Shown: in pieces, positions 14,784-22,795 of the stretch
How positions within the stretch are numbered: position 1 is the first letter of the stretch
Layout: each line of letters begins with the position of its first letter
Assembly: GCA_944320975.1 (NCBI GenBank)
Contig: CALUJM010000014.1
Location: 1 to 59,489 of the forward strand
DNA length: 59,489 nt
Reading direction: 5' to 3'
Origin: an uncultured Atopobiaceae bacterium
GTDB lineage: Bacteria; Actinomycetota; Coriobacteriia; Coriobacteriales; Atopobiaceae
Translations under genes and position numbers: made by a program
Notes under the pieces: model-generated
The model's input: the letters and a program-made list of their open reading frames with translations, nothing else
Told to the model about the DNA's origin: nothing
Database searches by the model: none

Positions 14784-15096
14784 GAAACTCCCCTCTTTCT
14801 GGTTTCCATGGCGAGTCTAGGGCCGGCCGCGCGCGGGCGAGAAAAACGGAGACGAAGTTGCTACGCGCTCGCTATCTGCGCGTCGTTTGTTCGCCATCCG
14901 CGGGACGCCCGCCGGAAACGACCGGGAAATCTGAGCAGGTGGCGGAGCTTAGGGGCCGCGCTTGTCCCAAAAGGGGAAAGGACACAATTGGGACATTGCG
15001 CAATGTCCCAATTGTGTCCTGTCCCCTTTTGGGACAAGCGCGGCCGCGCGATTCGCTACCATGTATGGGAACGGTCCCGCACAGAAAGGGAGCCCC
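14784..15096. repeat. Divergent gltB/BMP gap with 90-bp palindrome
   Basis: Positions 14955-14999 and 15000-15044 are inverted copies of each other with no loop and about one mismatch. The arms contain CCCAAAAGGGGA and ACACAATTGGGACATTGC. It shares AATTGGGGAC-like words with other palindromes in the window. The gap must also carry both promoters. No clear -35/-10 pair stands out. Confidence 0.75.
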
Positions 15097-17058
15097 ATGC
15101 TCGAGGACTACGCCAAGGCTCGCAAGCTCGGCCTCAAGCAGGTTGAGCGCGACGTCGCCGCAGGACGCTACCCCTACCCGCCCGCTCTCGACGACATCCT
15201 CAAGAACCAGGGCTACCAGGGCGAGGTGCCCGTGGGCCTCACGGAGATCGACCTGTCGCTCATCGCGGGCACCAAGACGCGCGGCCGCCAGAACATGTTC
15301 TCGAGCGGGTTTTACCCCATCGCGGAGGCTGGCTCGGAGTTTGCCGCCAAGTGGAGCGACCTCATCGACTCCCAGCGCGCCGAAGGCCTGCGCGACCCGA
15401 TCGTGGTCTACGAGTACCTCCAGCGCTTCTACGTGCAGGAGGGCAACAAGCGCGTCTCGGTCTCGCGCTACCTGGGCATGCCCACGATCCTGGCGAACAT
15501 AACCCGCGTGACGCCCATGCCCTCCGACGAGAAGGGCCTGCGCGTCTACCACGAGTTCACGCGCTTCTACCGCGTGTGCCCCATCTACGGCATCACCTCC
15601 GCCGAGGAGGGCTTCTACGCCCGGCTGGCGGCACTTCTCGGCCAGGACCTCGAGACCCCCTGGCCGGACGACGTCGTGCGCGACCTGCGCGCCCTCTTCG
15701 ACGCATTCTCCGCCTCGTTCCGCGCCCGCGGCGGAGGCGAGCTCGACCTGCAGGTGGGCGATGCACTCGCGTACTTTGTCTCGATCTTTGGCTTCGAGCA
15801 CGTGCGCGGCCTCCCCCCGCGCGAGGTGGACGAGCACGTGGCCAAGATCTGGGGCGAGTTCGTGGTCGCGCAGGGCGAGGGCGCCCGCGCCTACCTCGAG
15901 GACCCGAGCGCGGACCACACCGCGCCGCTTCCCAAGCTCAAGAACCTCGCCAAGAAGGCCGTGCTCGCCAAGCCCTTCCGCGTGGCCTTCATCTACGACC
16001 GCAACCCGCTCTCCTCGGGCTGGATCAGCCTGCACGAGCGCGGGCGCGTCAAGCTCGAGGAGCGCCTCGCCGGCACCGTCGTCACCCACGCCTTCACCGA
16101 CCGCAGCTCCGACGCCGCCTTCGACCAGGCCGTCGACGAGGCCATCGAGCACAAGGCCGACCTCATCGTCTCCTGCGCGCCCACGCAGATGCGCCAGACC
16201 CTGCGCGCCGCCGCCGAGCACCCGGGCCCGGCCTACCTCAACTGCTCCGTGAGCCTCTCGCACAGCGCGGTGCGCGGCTTCTACGGGCGCATGTACGAGG
16301 CAAAGTTCCTGCTCGGAGCGCTCGCGGCGAGCCTGGCGGGGCACCACAAGGTGGGATATGTCGCCGAGAGCCCGGTCTTCTCGACCGTGGCGGAGATCAA
16401 CGCCTTCGCCATCGGCGCCCAGATGGTGGACCCCTACGCGACCGTCTACCTCAAGTGGTTCTCGGCCAAGGACTACGACTGGCGGCGCGAGCTGCGCGAG
16501 GAGGGCGTCCACATCATCTCCGGGCGCGACTACGCCAACCCGCTCGCGCCCAAGGAGTCCTGGGGCCTCTACCGCGTCGAGGACAGCGGCGCCGAGACGC
16601 ATCTCGCCGAGCCCGTCTGGAAGTGGGGCCGCTACTACGAGATGCTCGTCCGCTCCATCAGAAACGACACGTGGAAGAAGGAGGGCGAGAAGATCCAGGG
16701 GCAGTCGCTCAACTACTGGTGGGGCATGTCCGCCGGCGTGCTCGACGTGCGGCTCTCCGACGCCCTGCCGCGCGGCCAGCGCATGCTCGTGGACGTGCTG
16801 CGCCAGTCGGTGCTCTCCGGGCGGGTGCACCCGTTCACCGGCGAGCTCGTCGCCCAGGGCGGCGACGTGGTGCAGGGTCCGGAGGCGGGACGGCTCACGA
16901 GCGAGCAGATCGTGCGCATGCGCTGGCTCAACGAGAACGTGGTGGGGCGCCTGCCCGAGCAGCGCGAGCTCGACCGCGACGGCCTCGTGGAGGTGGAGGT
17001 CGCGGGCGTGATCCCCGTGGACCCCTCGACGGTGCTGCTCAAGGACACGGCGCGCTAG
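15097..17058 (+). CDS. BMP-family substrate-binding protein with ParB-like N-terminal region
   Basis: This 653-residue protein has a C-terminal half like the basic membrane protein/PnrA nucleoside-binding family: FRVAFIYDRNPLSSGWI (from about 301), then VTHAFTDRSSDAAFDQAV, LIVSCAPTQM, AKFLLGALAASLAGHHKVGYV and GVHIISGRDYANP. There is no signal peptide or lipobox, so it is probably cytoplasmic, unlike ABC lipoproteins. The N-terminal third has ...DPIVVYEYLQRFYVQEGNKR, which looks like a ParB/sulfiredoxin-type nucleoside-binding segment. Start ATG 15097 follows GAAAGGGAG; the frame is open further upstream through the palindrome. It is followed 10 bp later by a metallophosphoesterase, suggesting a ligand-sensing or nucleotide role. 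Function unproven. Confidence 0.7.
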   Translation: MLEDYAKARKLGLKQVERDVAAGRYPYPPALDDILKNQGYQGEVPVGLTEIDLSLIAGTKTRGRQNMFSSGFYPIAEAGSEFAAKWSDLIDSQRAEGLRDPIVVYEYLQRFYVQEGNKRVSVSRYLGMPTILANITRVTPMPSDEKGLRVYHEFTRFYRVCPIYGITSAEEGFYARLAALLGQDLETPWPDDVVRDLRALFDAFSASFRARGGGELDLQVGDALAYFVSIFGFEHVRGLPPREVDEHVAKIWGEFVVAQGEGARAYLEDPSADHTAPLPKLKNLAKKAVLAKPFRVAFIYDRNPLSSGWISLHERGRVKLEERLAGTVVTHAFTDRSSDAAFDQAVDEAIEHKADLIVSCAPTQMRQTLRAAAEHPGPAYLNCSVSLSHSAVRGFYGRMYEAKFLLGALAASLAGHHKVGYVAESPVFSTVAEINAFAIGAQMVDPYATVYLKWFSAKDYDWRRELREEGVHIISGRDYANPLAPKESWGLYRVEDSGAETHLAEPVWKWGRYYEMLVRSIRNDTWKKEGEKIQGQSLNYWWGMSAGVLDVRLSDALPRGQRMLVDVLRQSVLSGRVHPFTGELVAQGGDVVQGPEAGRLTSEQIVRMRWLNENVVGRLPEQRELDRDGLVEVEVAGVIPVDPSTVLLKDTAR

Positions 17059-17068
17059 GGGGCTTCGC

Positions 17069-17713
17069 ATGAGGATCCTTGCCATCGCGGACGTGGAGGA
17101 GGGCTGGCTCTACGACCACTGGGACGCCGAGCGCGTGGCGGGCGTCGACCTGATCGTGTCGTGCGGCGACCTGCCGGCCACCTACCTCGAGCACATCGTG
17201 ACCCTGGCCAACGTGCCGCTGCTCTACGTGCAGGGCAACCACGACGCCGCCTACGACCGGCACGCCCCCGAGGGCTGCGTGTCCGTAGACGGGCGCGTGG
17301 TCGACGCCGGCGGGCTGCGCGTCATGGGGCTCGGCGGGTCGATCCGCTACAACCCCGAGGTGCACGGCTTCACCGAGGCCGAGATGGGGCGACGGGCCGC
17401 GCGGATGGCCCTTCTCGCCAGCGCGACGGGGGGCGTGGACCTGCTGGTGACCCACGCGCCGGCGCGCGGCTACGGCGACCTCGACGACCTGCCGCACCGC
17501 GGCTTCGAGGCGTTTGGGACGCTGCTCGAGCGAACGCGCCCGCGCTACCTGCTGCACGGGCACGTGCACATGGAGTACGGCCGCATCGAGCGCGTCCGCG
17601 AGCATCCCTGCGGCACCACGATCGTCAACTGCTGCGGCTCGTACGTGCTCGACATCCCCGACGACGCCATCGGGGGCCACGGCGGCCTCTTCCCCGTGGA
17701 GAGCGTGTGCTAA
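17069..17713 (+). CDS. Calcineurin-like metallophosphoesterase
   Basis: This 214-residue protein has the two-metal motifs in order: ILAIADVEEG (normally DxH; here Asp-Val-Glu), SCGDLPATYL, QGNHD, THAPARGYGDLDD and HGHVHMEYG. The first motif lacks the usual His, which is also seen in some small members. It sits 10 bp after the BMP-type gene, so the two are probably co-transcribed. The TAA stop is inside a 106-bp palindrome. Substrate cannot be deduced. Confidence 0.85.
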   Translation: MRILAIADVEEGWLYDHWDAERVAGVDLIVSCGDLPATYLEHIVTLANVPLLYVQGNHDAAYDRHAPEGCVSVDGRVVDAGGLRVMGLGGSIRYNPEVHGFTEAEMGRRAARMALLASATGGVDLLVTHAPARGYGDLDDLPHRGFEAFGTLLERTRPRYLLHGHVHMEYGRIERVREHPCGTTIVNCCGSYVLDIPDDAIGGHGGLFPVESVC

Positions 17714-17815
17714 TTGGGGACGTGTTTTTTCGTGCAGACGGAAAGGGGCAGGCCGGGGCAATGCCCGCCCGGCCTGCCCCTTTCCGTCTGCACGAAAAAA
17801 CACGTCCCCAATTAG
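17710..17815. repeat. 106-bp near-perfect palindrome across a stop codon
   Basis: The left arm starts CTAATTGGGGACGTG at 17710 and the right arm ends CACGTCCCCAATTAG at 17815; arms are about 48 bp with a loop of roughly 10 bp. The TAA stop of the preceding gene (17711-17713) is part of the left arm. Its outer AATTGGGGAC matches the smaller palindromes near 35.0, 38.0, 44.8 and 57.3 kb. Confidence 0.85.
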
Positions 17816-18044
17816 CAGCGTCGCCGGGCGAGCCCATCGAGCGTCCTTCCCGCCGGCGCTCTTCTCGCCAGGTCCTTCTCGCCATGCCCTTCTCGCCGAG
17901 TAAGAGTTTCTTGCCAAAACTAGGCTCTCAGAGGGGCCGTTTTTGCACATTTCTCTTACTCGGCGAGGGGAACATGACTGCTCGGCACGGCGGGCGAGAA
18001 GGACGACCCCTCCCCGGTCGTCCGGCGCCCGGAGCCCAGCCCTG
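17816..18044. repeat. Tandem motif array and GAGTAAGAG palindrome
   Basis: Motif copies on the minus strand start at 17843, 17858, 17872 and 17886 (14-15 bp spacing); 17872-17881 is perfect. An inverted repeat CGCCGAGTAAGAG (17894-17906) / CTCTTACTCGGCG (17953-17965) follows, with TTTCTTGCC in the left arm. A plus-strand motif CGAGAAGGAC is at 17995-18004. A related GAGTAAGAG palindrome lies on the other side of glnK-amtB (19864-19937). Confidence 0.75.
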
Positions 18045-18383
18045 TCACACGGCCTTGACGCCGCGCTCGCCGGTGCGGATGCGCACGCACTCCTCCACGG
18101 GGTAGACGAAGATCTTGCCGTCGCCAACCTCGCCGGTGCGCGCGACCTCGCAGAGCAGGCCGATAAGCGCGTCCACCTGCGCGTTGTTGACCACGAGCTC
18201 AACTTTGACCTTGGGGATCATGTTAAGCATGACGGGCTTGCCGCGGTAGTACTCGGTCCAGCCGCGCTGGCTGCCGCAGCCCATGCACTCGTAGACGGTC
18301 ATGCCGTGGACGCCCTTCTCGTTGAGTGCGTCCTTGAGCTCCTCGAGCTTCTCGGGCCGGATGATGGCGGTTATCTTCTTCAT
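18045..18383 (-). CDS. glnK: P-II nitrogen regulatory protein
   Basis: This 112-residue protein senses 2-oxoglutarate and ATP/ADP and blocks AmtB when nitrogen is ample. It has the P-II start MKKITAIIRPEKLEELKDAL and the B-loop TGEVGDGKIFV. The T-loop reads GWTEYYRGKPVMLNMIPKVK: residue 51, the Tyr that is uridylylated in proteobacteria or adenylylated in actinobacteria, is Val here. Tyr46 is kept. Regulation is therefore probably by ligand binding alone. It lies 30 bp downstream of amtB with a strong AGGAGG site. Confidence 0.94.
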   Translation of the reverse strand: MKKITAIIRPEKLEELKDALNEKGVHGMTVYECMGCGSQRGWTEYYRGKPVMLNMIPKVKVELVVNNAQVDALIGLLCEVARTGEVGDGKIFVYPVEECVRIRTGERGVKAV

Positions 18384-18413
18384 GGTGCCTCCTCGGGCAT
18401 GGGGTTTGGCAGA

Positions 18414-19688
18414 TCAGGAGTCGAGGCCGGTGAAGGCCGGGTAGGCGCTCTCGCCGTGGACCGAGACGTCCAGGCCCAGGGCCTCGTCACGCTCGCTCAC
18501 GCGCAGTCCGCCGAACACGGCCCGCACCGCGGCAACGAGCAGCAGGTCAAGCACCACGACGATCGCGAGCGTCACCAGGATGCCGAGCACCTGGCTCACG
18601 AGCAGCGACGGGTCGCCGGTGTAAAGCAGGCCGCCCTTGCCGGTCCAGGAGAGCTCCGGCACGCAGAAGAGGCCAGTCAGAACGCCGCCGAGCAGGCCGC
18701 CCACGCCGTGACAGCCAAAGGCGTCGAGCGCGTCGTCATAGCCGAAGCGCGCCTTGAGCTTGGAGATCGCCAGGTAGCACACGGGCGAGACGAGAAGCCC
18801 CATGACCACGGCGGCCCACGGCTCCACGAAACCCGCCGCCGGCGTCACCACGACGAGGCCCGCCACCAGGCCCGTGCAGGCACCAACGAGCGAGGGCGTG
18901 CCGGTGGCAACGCGCTCCACCACGAGCCAGGACGCCAGGCCGGCTGCGCTGGAGACCACGGTGTTGAGGATCGCCAGGGCGGCGACCTCGTCGGCGGCGA
19001 ACTCGGAGCCGCCGTTGAAGCCAAACCAGCCGAGCCAGAGAAGCCCCGTGCCCAGCGCGACGAACGGCACGTTGTGCGGGCGGTAGCTCTTGAGGCCAAA
19101 GCCCTTGCGGCCGCCGAGCGCCACGCACAGGATCAGGCCCGTGACGCCGGAGCTGATGTGGACCACGTCGCCGCCGGCAAAGTCCAGCGCGCCGATGACG
19201 TCGCCGATCAGCGACCCCTCGCCGCCCCAGACCATGTGCGCGAGCGGCGCGTACACCACGAGCGACCACGCGCCGATGAAGGCGAGCACCGCGCCGAAGC
19301 GCATGCGGCCCGCGACGGACCCGGTGACGATCGCCGCCGTGATCATGGCGAAGGCCATCTGGAAGCAGACGTCGACCAGGCTCGGGTAGACGGCGTCAGC
19401 CGGGACGCTCGCCGCCTCGGACAGCATGCCGGAGACCAGGCCGACAAGCCCCAACTGGTCGAAACCGCCAAACCACGAGAGCGAGCCGTCGCCGCCGTAG
19501 GCGAACGACCAGCCGGCCAGGACCCACAGGAGCCCCACGACGCCGATGACGGCGAAGCACATGAGCATCGTGTTGACGACGTTCCTGCGCCGGGCCAGGC
19601 CGCCGTAGAAGAAGGCCAGCCCCGGTGTCATGAACAGGACGAGCATGGTGCAGACGAGCATGAAGGCAGTAGATCCGCTGTCGTACAT
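18414..19688 (-). CDS. amtB: Ammonium transporter
   Basis: This 424-residue membrane protein has eleven predicted hydrophobic segments and carries ammonium across the cytoplasmic membrane. Family motifs are FFYGGLARRRNVVNTM, DFAGGDVVHISSGVTGL with the first pore His, and AFGCHGVGGLLGG with the second. There is no cleavable signal peptide, but the protein starts within the first membrane segment, as in many Gram-positive Amt proteins. amtB precedes glnK, the reverse of the common glnK-amtB order. Confidence 0.95.
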   Translation of the reverse strand: MYDSGSTAFMLVCTMLVLFMTPGLAFFYGGLARRRNVVNTMLMCFAVIGVVGLLWVLAGWSFAYGGDGSLSWFGGFDQLGLVGLVSGMLSEAASVPADAVYPSLVDVCFQMAFAMITAAIVTGSVAGRMRFGAVLAFIGAWSLVVYAPLAHMVWGGEGSLIGDVIGALDFAGGDVVHISSGVTGLILCVALGGRKGFGLKSYRPHNVPFVALGTGLLWLGWFGFNGGSEFAADEVAALAILNTVVSSAAGLASWLVVERVATGTPSLVGACTGLVAGLVVVTPAAGFVEPWAAVVMGLLVSPVCYLAISKLKARFGYDDALDAFGCHGVGGLLGGVLTGLFCVPELSWTGKGGLLYTGDPSLLVSQVLGILVTLAIVVVLDLLLVAAVRAVFGGLRVSERDEALGLDVSVHGESAYPAFTGLDS

Positions 19689-20136
19689 GGTTCCCTCCCC
19701 CGTTGCGCGGACGTGACGGGGCGATGGTGGCAGGTTTCAGGTTGCTGGGCGCGTGCGCCGGACGTGAGTTAACGAGACCGCGCGCGGAACGTAACGTTGG
19801 ACGCGGGTCCGCAACGCGCCGCCACGGGGCGGAAACCCGCGGGCAACAGACAGGCGTGCCGCCGCGCCGAATAAGAGTTATTTGCGAGAAACGGGTCCCA
19901 AATGCGCCAAGTCTCGCAAGAAACTCTTACTCGGCGCGAGATGGCACGGCGGGCCAGGCCGTTGCCGCCTGCCAATTGGCAGACGCGGCGAGCGGTCGGG
20001 TTATGGCGGTGGACGGCAATCTGTACTTCTCGCCCCCAAGCGGCAACGGGCGTGGTATAAGACTATCAACGGGAATTGGAAACGTTTCCAAGAATGAACG
20101 AAAGCCCGCGTAACCAGACGAGAAGAACGAGGCGCC
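19689..20136. promoter_or_regulatory. amtB/lacI divergent region with GAGTAAGAG palindrome
   Basis: This gap contains the amtB promoter on the left and the maltodextrin operon promoter on the right. An inverted repeat spans 19864-19937 (GCGCCGAATAAGAG ... CTCTTACTCGGCGC, arms about 26 bp with a few mismatches). A candidate -10 (TATAAG, 20056-20061) precedes a perfect LacI-type operator at 20076-20091. A motif copy CGAGAAGAAC (20119-20128) sits at the position of the regulator's ribosome-binding site. Confidence 0.65.
20076..20091. promoter_or_regulatory. LacI-family operator
   Basis: TTGGAAACGTTTCCAA is a perfect 16-bp palindrome with the central CG typical of LacI/GalR/CcpA-type sites. It lies 45 bp before the regulator's start and just downstream of TATAAG, so binding would block transcription of the whole operon. 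A 14/16 match lies inside glgP (24345-24360). Confidence 0.85.
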
Positions 20137-21141
20137 ATGGACATCCGAGACATCGCAGCGAAGTCGGGCTACGGCGTGGGCACGGTCTCGCGCGTCATCA
20201 ACGACCAGCCCAACGTGAGCGACCGCGCCCGCGAGCGCATCCTCGCCGTCATGGCGGAGCTCGGCTACGAGCCCAACTCCAACGCGCGCTACCTCAAGAT
20301 GCGCTCCCAGACGCCCGTGGCCGTCTTTGTGATGGGCGTCGGCAACCGCATGTTCGACGACATCCTCGGACCCCTGCAGGCCGCGCTCGCGCGCGAGGAC
20401 GAGCAGATCGTCGTCACCTACCTCAACGGCGACGTCGACGAGGTCCGCGCCGCCATCGACTACCAGCAGGCGCGCCACCCCAAGGGGATGGTCTTCCTCG
20501 GCGGCGAGCTCGAGAGCTTCCGCGCGTCCTTCCACGAGATCGAGACGCCGAGCGTCCTGGTGACCGCGGATGCGAGCCAGCTCGGCTTTGCCAACCTCTC
20601 GAGCGTCACCATCGACAACGTCGCGGCGGCGAGAAGCGCCGTGGGGCACCTGCTTGAGCGCGGGCACCGGCGGATCGGCATCGTCGGCGGCAACCGCGCC
20701 AGCGGGCAGATCGGCGAGCTGCGCCTGCGCGGCGCCGAGCAGGCCCTGCGCGAGCACGGCATCGAGCTCGACTACGAGCGCGACTTCGAGCCCTGCGACT
20801 TCATCGAGGTCGGCGGCTACGAGGCCACGACCTGCCTCCTCGAGCGCACGGGCGACCTCACCGCCGTCTTCGCGCTCGGCGACGTCGTCGCCTTCGGCGC
20901 GCTGCGCGCCATCGTCGACCGAGGGCTCAGCGTGCCCGGCGACATCTCGCTCATCGGCTTTGACGACACCGCCTTCTCCCAGTACGCCGTCCCCCGCATC
21001 ACGACGATTCGACAGGACGCCGCGCGCCTCGCCGAGCGCGCCGCGAAGCTCCTGCTAAGCGCCCTGCGCGACGGCTCTCCGGCAACCCACGAGCTCGTGG
21101 ACTTCGAGCTCGTCGAGCGGGAGAGCGTCTGCTCCCTCTGA
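20137..21141 (+). CDS. LacI-family transcriptional regulator of maltodextrin operon
   Basis: This 334-residue protein has the N-terminal helix-turn-helix IRDIAAKSGYGVGTVSRVIND (residues 3-23), hinge region ARYLKMRSQTPVAVFV, and a periplasmic-binding-like core with GHRRIGIVGGN and ISLIGFDDTAFSQY. It is first in an operon with malQ, glgP and a GH13 glucosidase, so the expected inducer is a maltose- or glucose-derived ligand. It probably regulates itself through the operator at 20076-20091. The ATG at 20137 is followed by the normal family N-terminus. Confidence 0.92.
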   Translation: MDIRDIAAKSGYGVGTVSRVINDQPNVSDRARERILAVMAELGYEPNSNARYLKMRSQTPVAVFVMGVGNRMFDDILGPLQAALAREDEQIVVTYLNGDVDEVRAAIDYQQARHPKGMVFLGGELESFRASFHEIETPSVLVTADASQLGFANLSSVTIDNVAAARSAVGHLLERGHRRIGIVGGNRASGQIGELRLRGAEQALREHGIELDYERDFEPCDFIEVGGYEATTCLLERTGDLTAVFALGDVVAFGALRAIVDRGLSVPGDISLIGFDDTAFSQYAVPRITTIRQDAARLAERAAKLLLSALRDGSPATHELVDFELVERESVCSL

Positions 21142-21183
21142 TCCGTGACGGAGGCGGGTGATCCCGCCGAGAAAGGAGGACAC

Positions 21184-22764
21184 ATGAGAACCTCGGGCAT
21201 CCTCATGCCCATGACGTCGCTCCCCTCCCCCTGGGGGGTGGGCACGCTCGGCGGCGAGGCGCGCGGCTTCGTCGACTTCCTGGGGCGCGCCGGCGTGTCG
21301 ATCTGGCAGGTGCTCCCCATCGTGCCCACCAGCTACGGGGACTCGCCCTACCAGTCCTTCTCCACCTACGCCGGCAACCCCTACCTCATCGACCTCGACG
21401 ACCTCGCGGCGGAGGGCCTGCTCGAGCGCGGCGAGTACGCGGGCGTGGACTGGGGCTCCGACCCCGAGCGCGTCGACTACGGCGCCCTCTACCGCGGGCG
21501 CTTCGACGTGCTCAGGCGCGCTGTGGACCGCCTCCAGAAGACGCGGCCGGACGAGCTCGCCCGCTTCTGCGAGCACGAGGCGGCCTGGCTCGACGACTAC
21601 GCCCTGTTCATGGCCCTCAAGGACCTCCACCACGGAACGCCCTGGCACACCTGGCCGGACGGGGTGCGCCTGCGCCGCGCAGACGCGCTCGCCCGGGCGC
21701 GCGAGGAGCTCGCCGAGGACGTCGCCTTCTGGCAGGGCGTCCAGTGCCTGTTCTTCTCGCAATGGGACCGCCTGCACGACTACGCGCGCGCCGCGGGAGT
21801 GCGCATCATGGGCGACCTGCCCTTCTACGTGGCCCAGGACAGCGCGGACGTGTGGAGCCACCCCGAGCAGTTCCAGCTCGACGCCGACCTCAGGCCCCGC
21901 GAGATCGCCGGGGTGCCGCCCGACGGCTTCTCCGACATCGGGCAGCTCTGGGGCAACCCGCTTTTTGCCTGGGACCGCATGAAGGCGGACGGCTACGAGT
22001 GGTGGTGCCAGCGCGTCGCCTTCCAGCTGCAGCTCTATGACATCCTGCGCATCGACCACTTCCGCGGCTTCGACACCTACTTCGCCATCCCCGCGGGCGC
22101 CACGACGGCGGCGGGCGGGCGCTGGCGCAACGGCCCCGGCATCGATCTCTTCCGCGTGCTGGAGCAGCGGCTCGGGCGCTGCGACATCGTGGCGGAGGAC
22201 CTCGGCTACCTCACCCCCTCGGTGCACCGCCTGCTCGAGGATTCGGGATTTCCCGGCATGAGGGTCCTCGAGTTCGCCTTCGACACGCGGGACGGCACAG
22301 GCGCCCAGTACCTGCCCTTCTCCTACCCCACCAACTGCATCGCCTACGTAGGCACGCACGACAACGACACCGCGCTCGGCTGGCTCGAGACGGCGCCCGC
22401 CAAAGACGTCGCCCTCGCCCGCGAGTACCTGCACCTCGACCCTTCCGAGGGCGATGGCTGGGGCATGATGCGCGCCATCTGGGCGAGCCCGGCGGACACC
22501 GCCGTGGTGCAGATGCAGGACCTGCTGGGGCTGGGCAGCGACGCGCGCATCAACACGCCGTCCACGCTCGGGGGCAACTGGGTCTGGCGGGCGCGCCCGG
22601 GCTTCGCGAGCCGCGAGCTCGCCGACCGCGTGCACCGGCAGATGGAGCTCTACCACCGCCTGCCGCCCATCAAGGTCGTCCCCGACGACTACGCGCGCAG
22701 GGACGCCGCCCCCGTCGGCGGTGCCGGAATCATGAGAACGGGACAGTTCCGCTTCCGCATTTAG
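21184..22764 (+). CDS. malQ: 4-alpha-glucanotransferase (amylomaltase, GH77)
   Basis: This 526-residue enzyme transfers alpha-1,4-glucan segments and releases glucose from maltodextrins in the cytoplasm. The N-terminus MRTSGILMPMTSLPSPWGVG and DSPYQSFSTYAGNPYLIDL are signature GH77. Predicted catalytic residues are Asp291 in LRIDHFRGF, Glu338 in VAEDLGYL and Asp393 in GTHDNDT. ATG 21184 is preceded by GAAAGGAGG; the frame is open 13 codons earlier without a ribosome site. It works with glgP downstream. Confidence 0.96.
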   Translation: MRTSGILMPMTSLPSPWGVGTLGGEARGFVDFLGRAGVSIWQVLPIVPTSYGDSPYQSFSTYAGNPYLIDLDDLAAEGLLERGEYAGVDWGSDPERVDYGALYRGRFDVLRRAVDRLQKTRPDELARFCEHEAAWLDDYALFMALKDLHHGTPWHTWPDGVRLRRADALARAREELAEDVAFWQGVQCLFFSQWDRLHDYARAAGVRIMGDLPFYVAQDSADVWSHPEQFQLDADLRPREIAGVPPDGFSDIGQLWGNPLFAWDRMKADGYEWWCQRVAFQLQLYDILRIDHFRGFDTYFAIPAGATTAAGGRWRNGPGIDLFRVLEQRLGRCDIVAEDLGYLTPSVHRLLEDSGFPGMRVLEFAFDTRDGTGAQYLPFSYPTNCIAYVGTHDNDTALGWLETAPAKDVALAREYLHLDPSEGDGWGMMRAIWASPADTAVVQMQDLLGLGSDARINTPSTLGGNWVWRARPGFASRELADRVHRQMELYHRLPPIKVVPDDYARRDAAPVGGAGIMRTGQFRFRI

Positions 22765-22795
22765 GGACGACGCGACAATGGGAAGGAGAATACCG

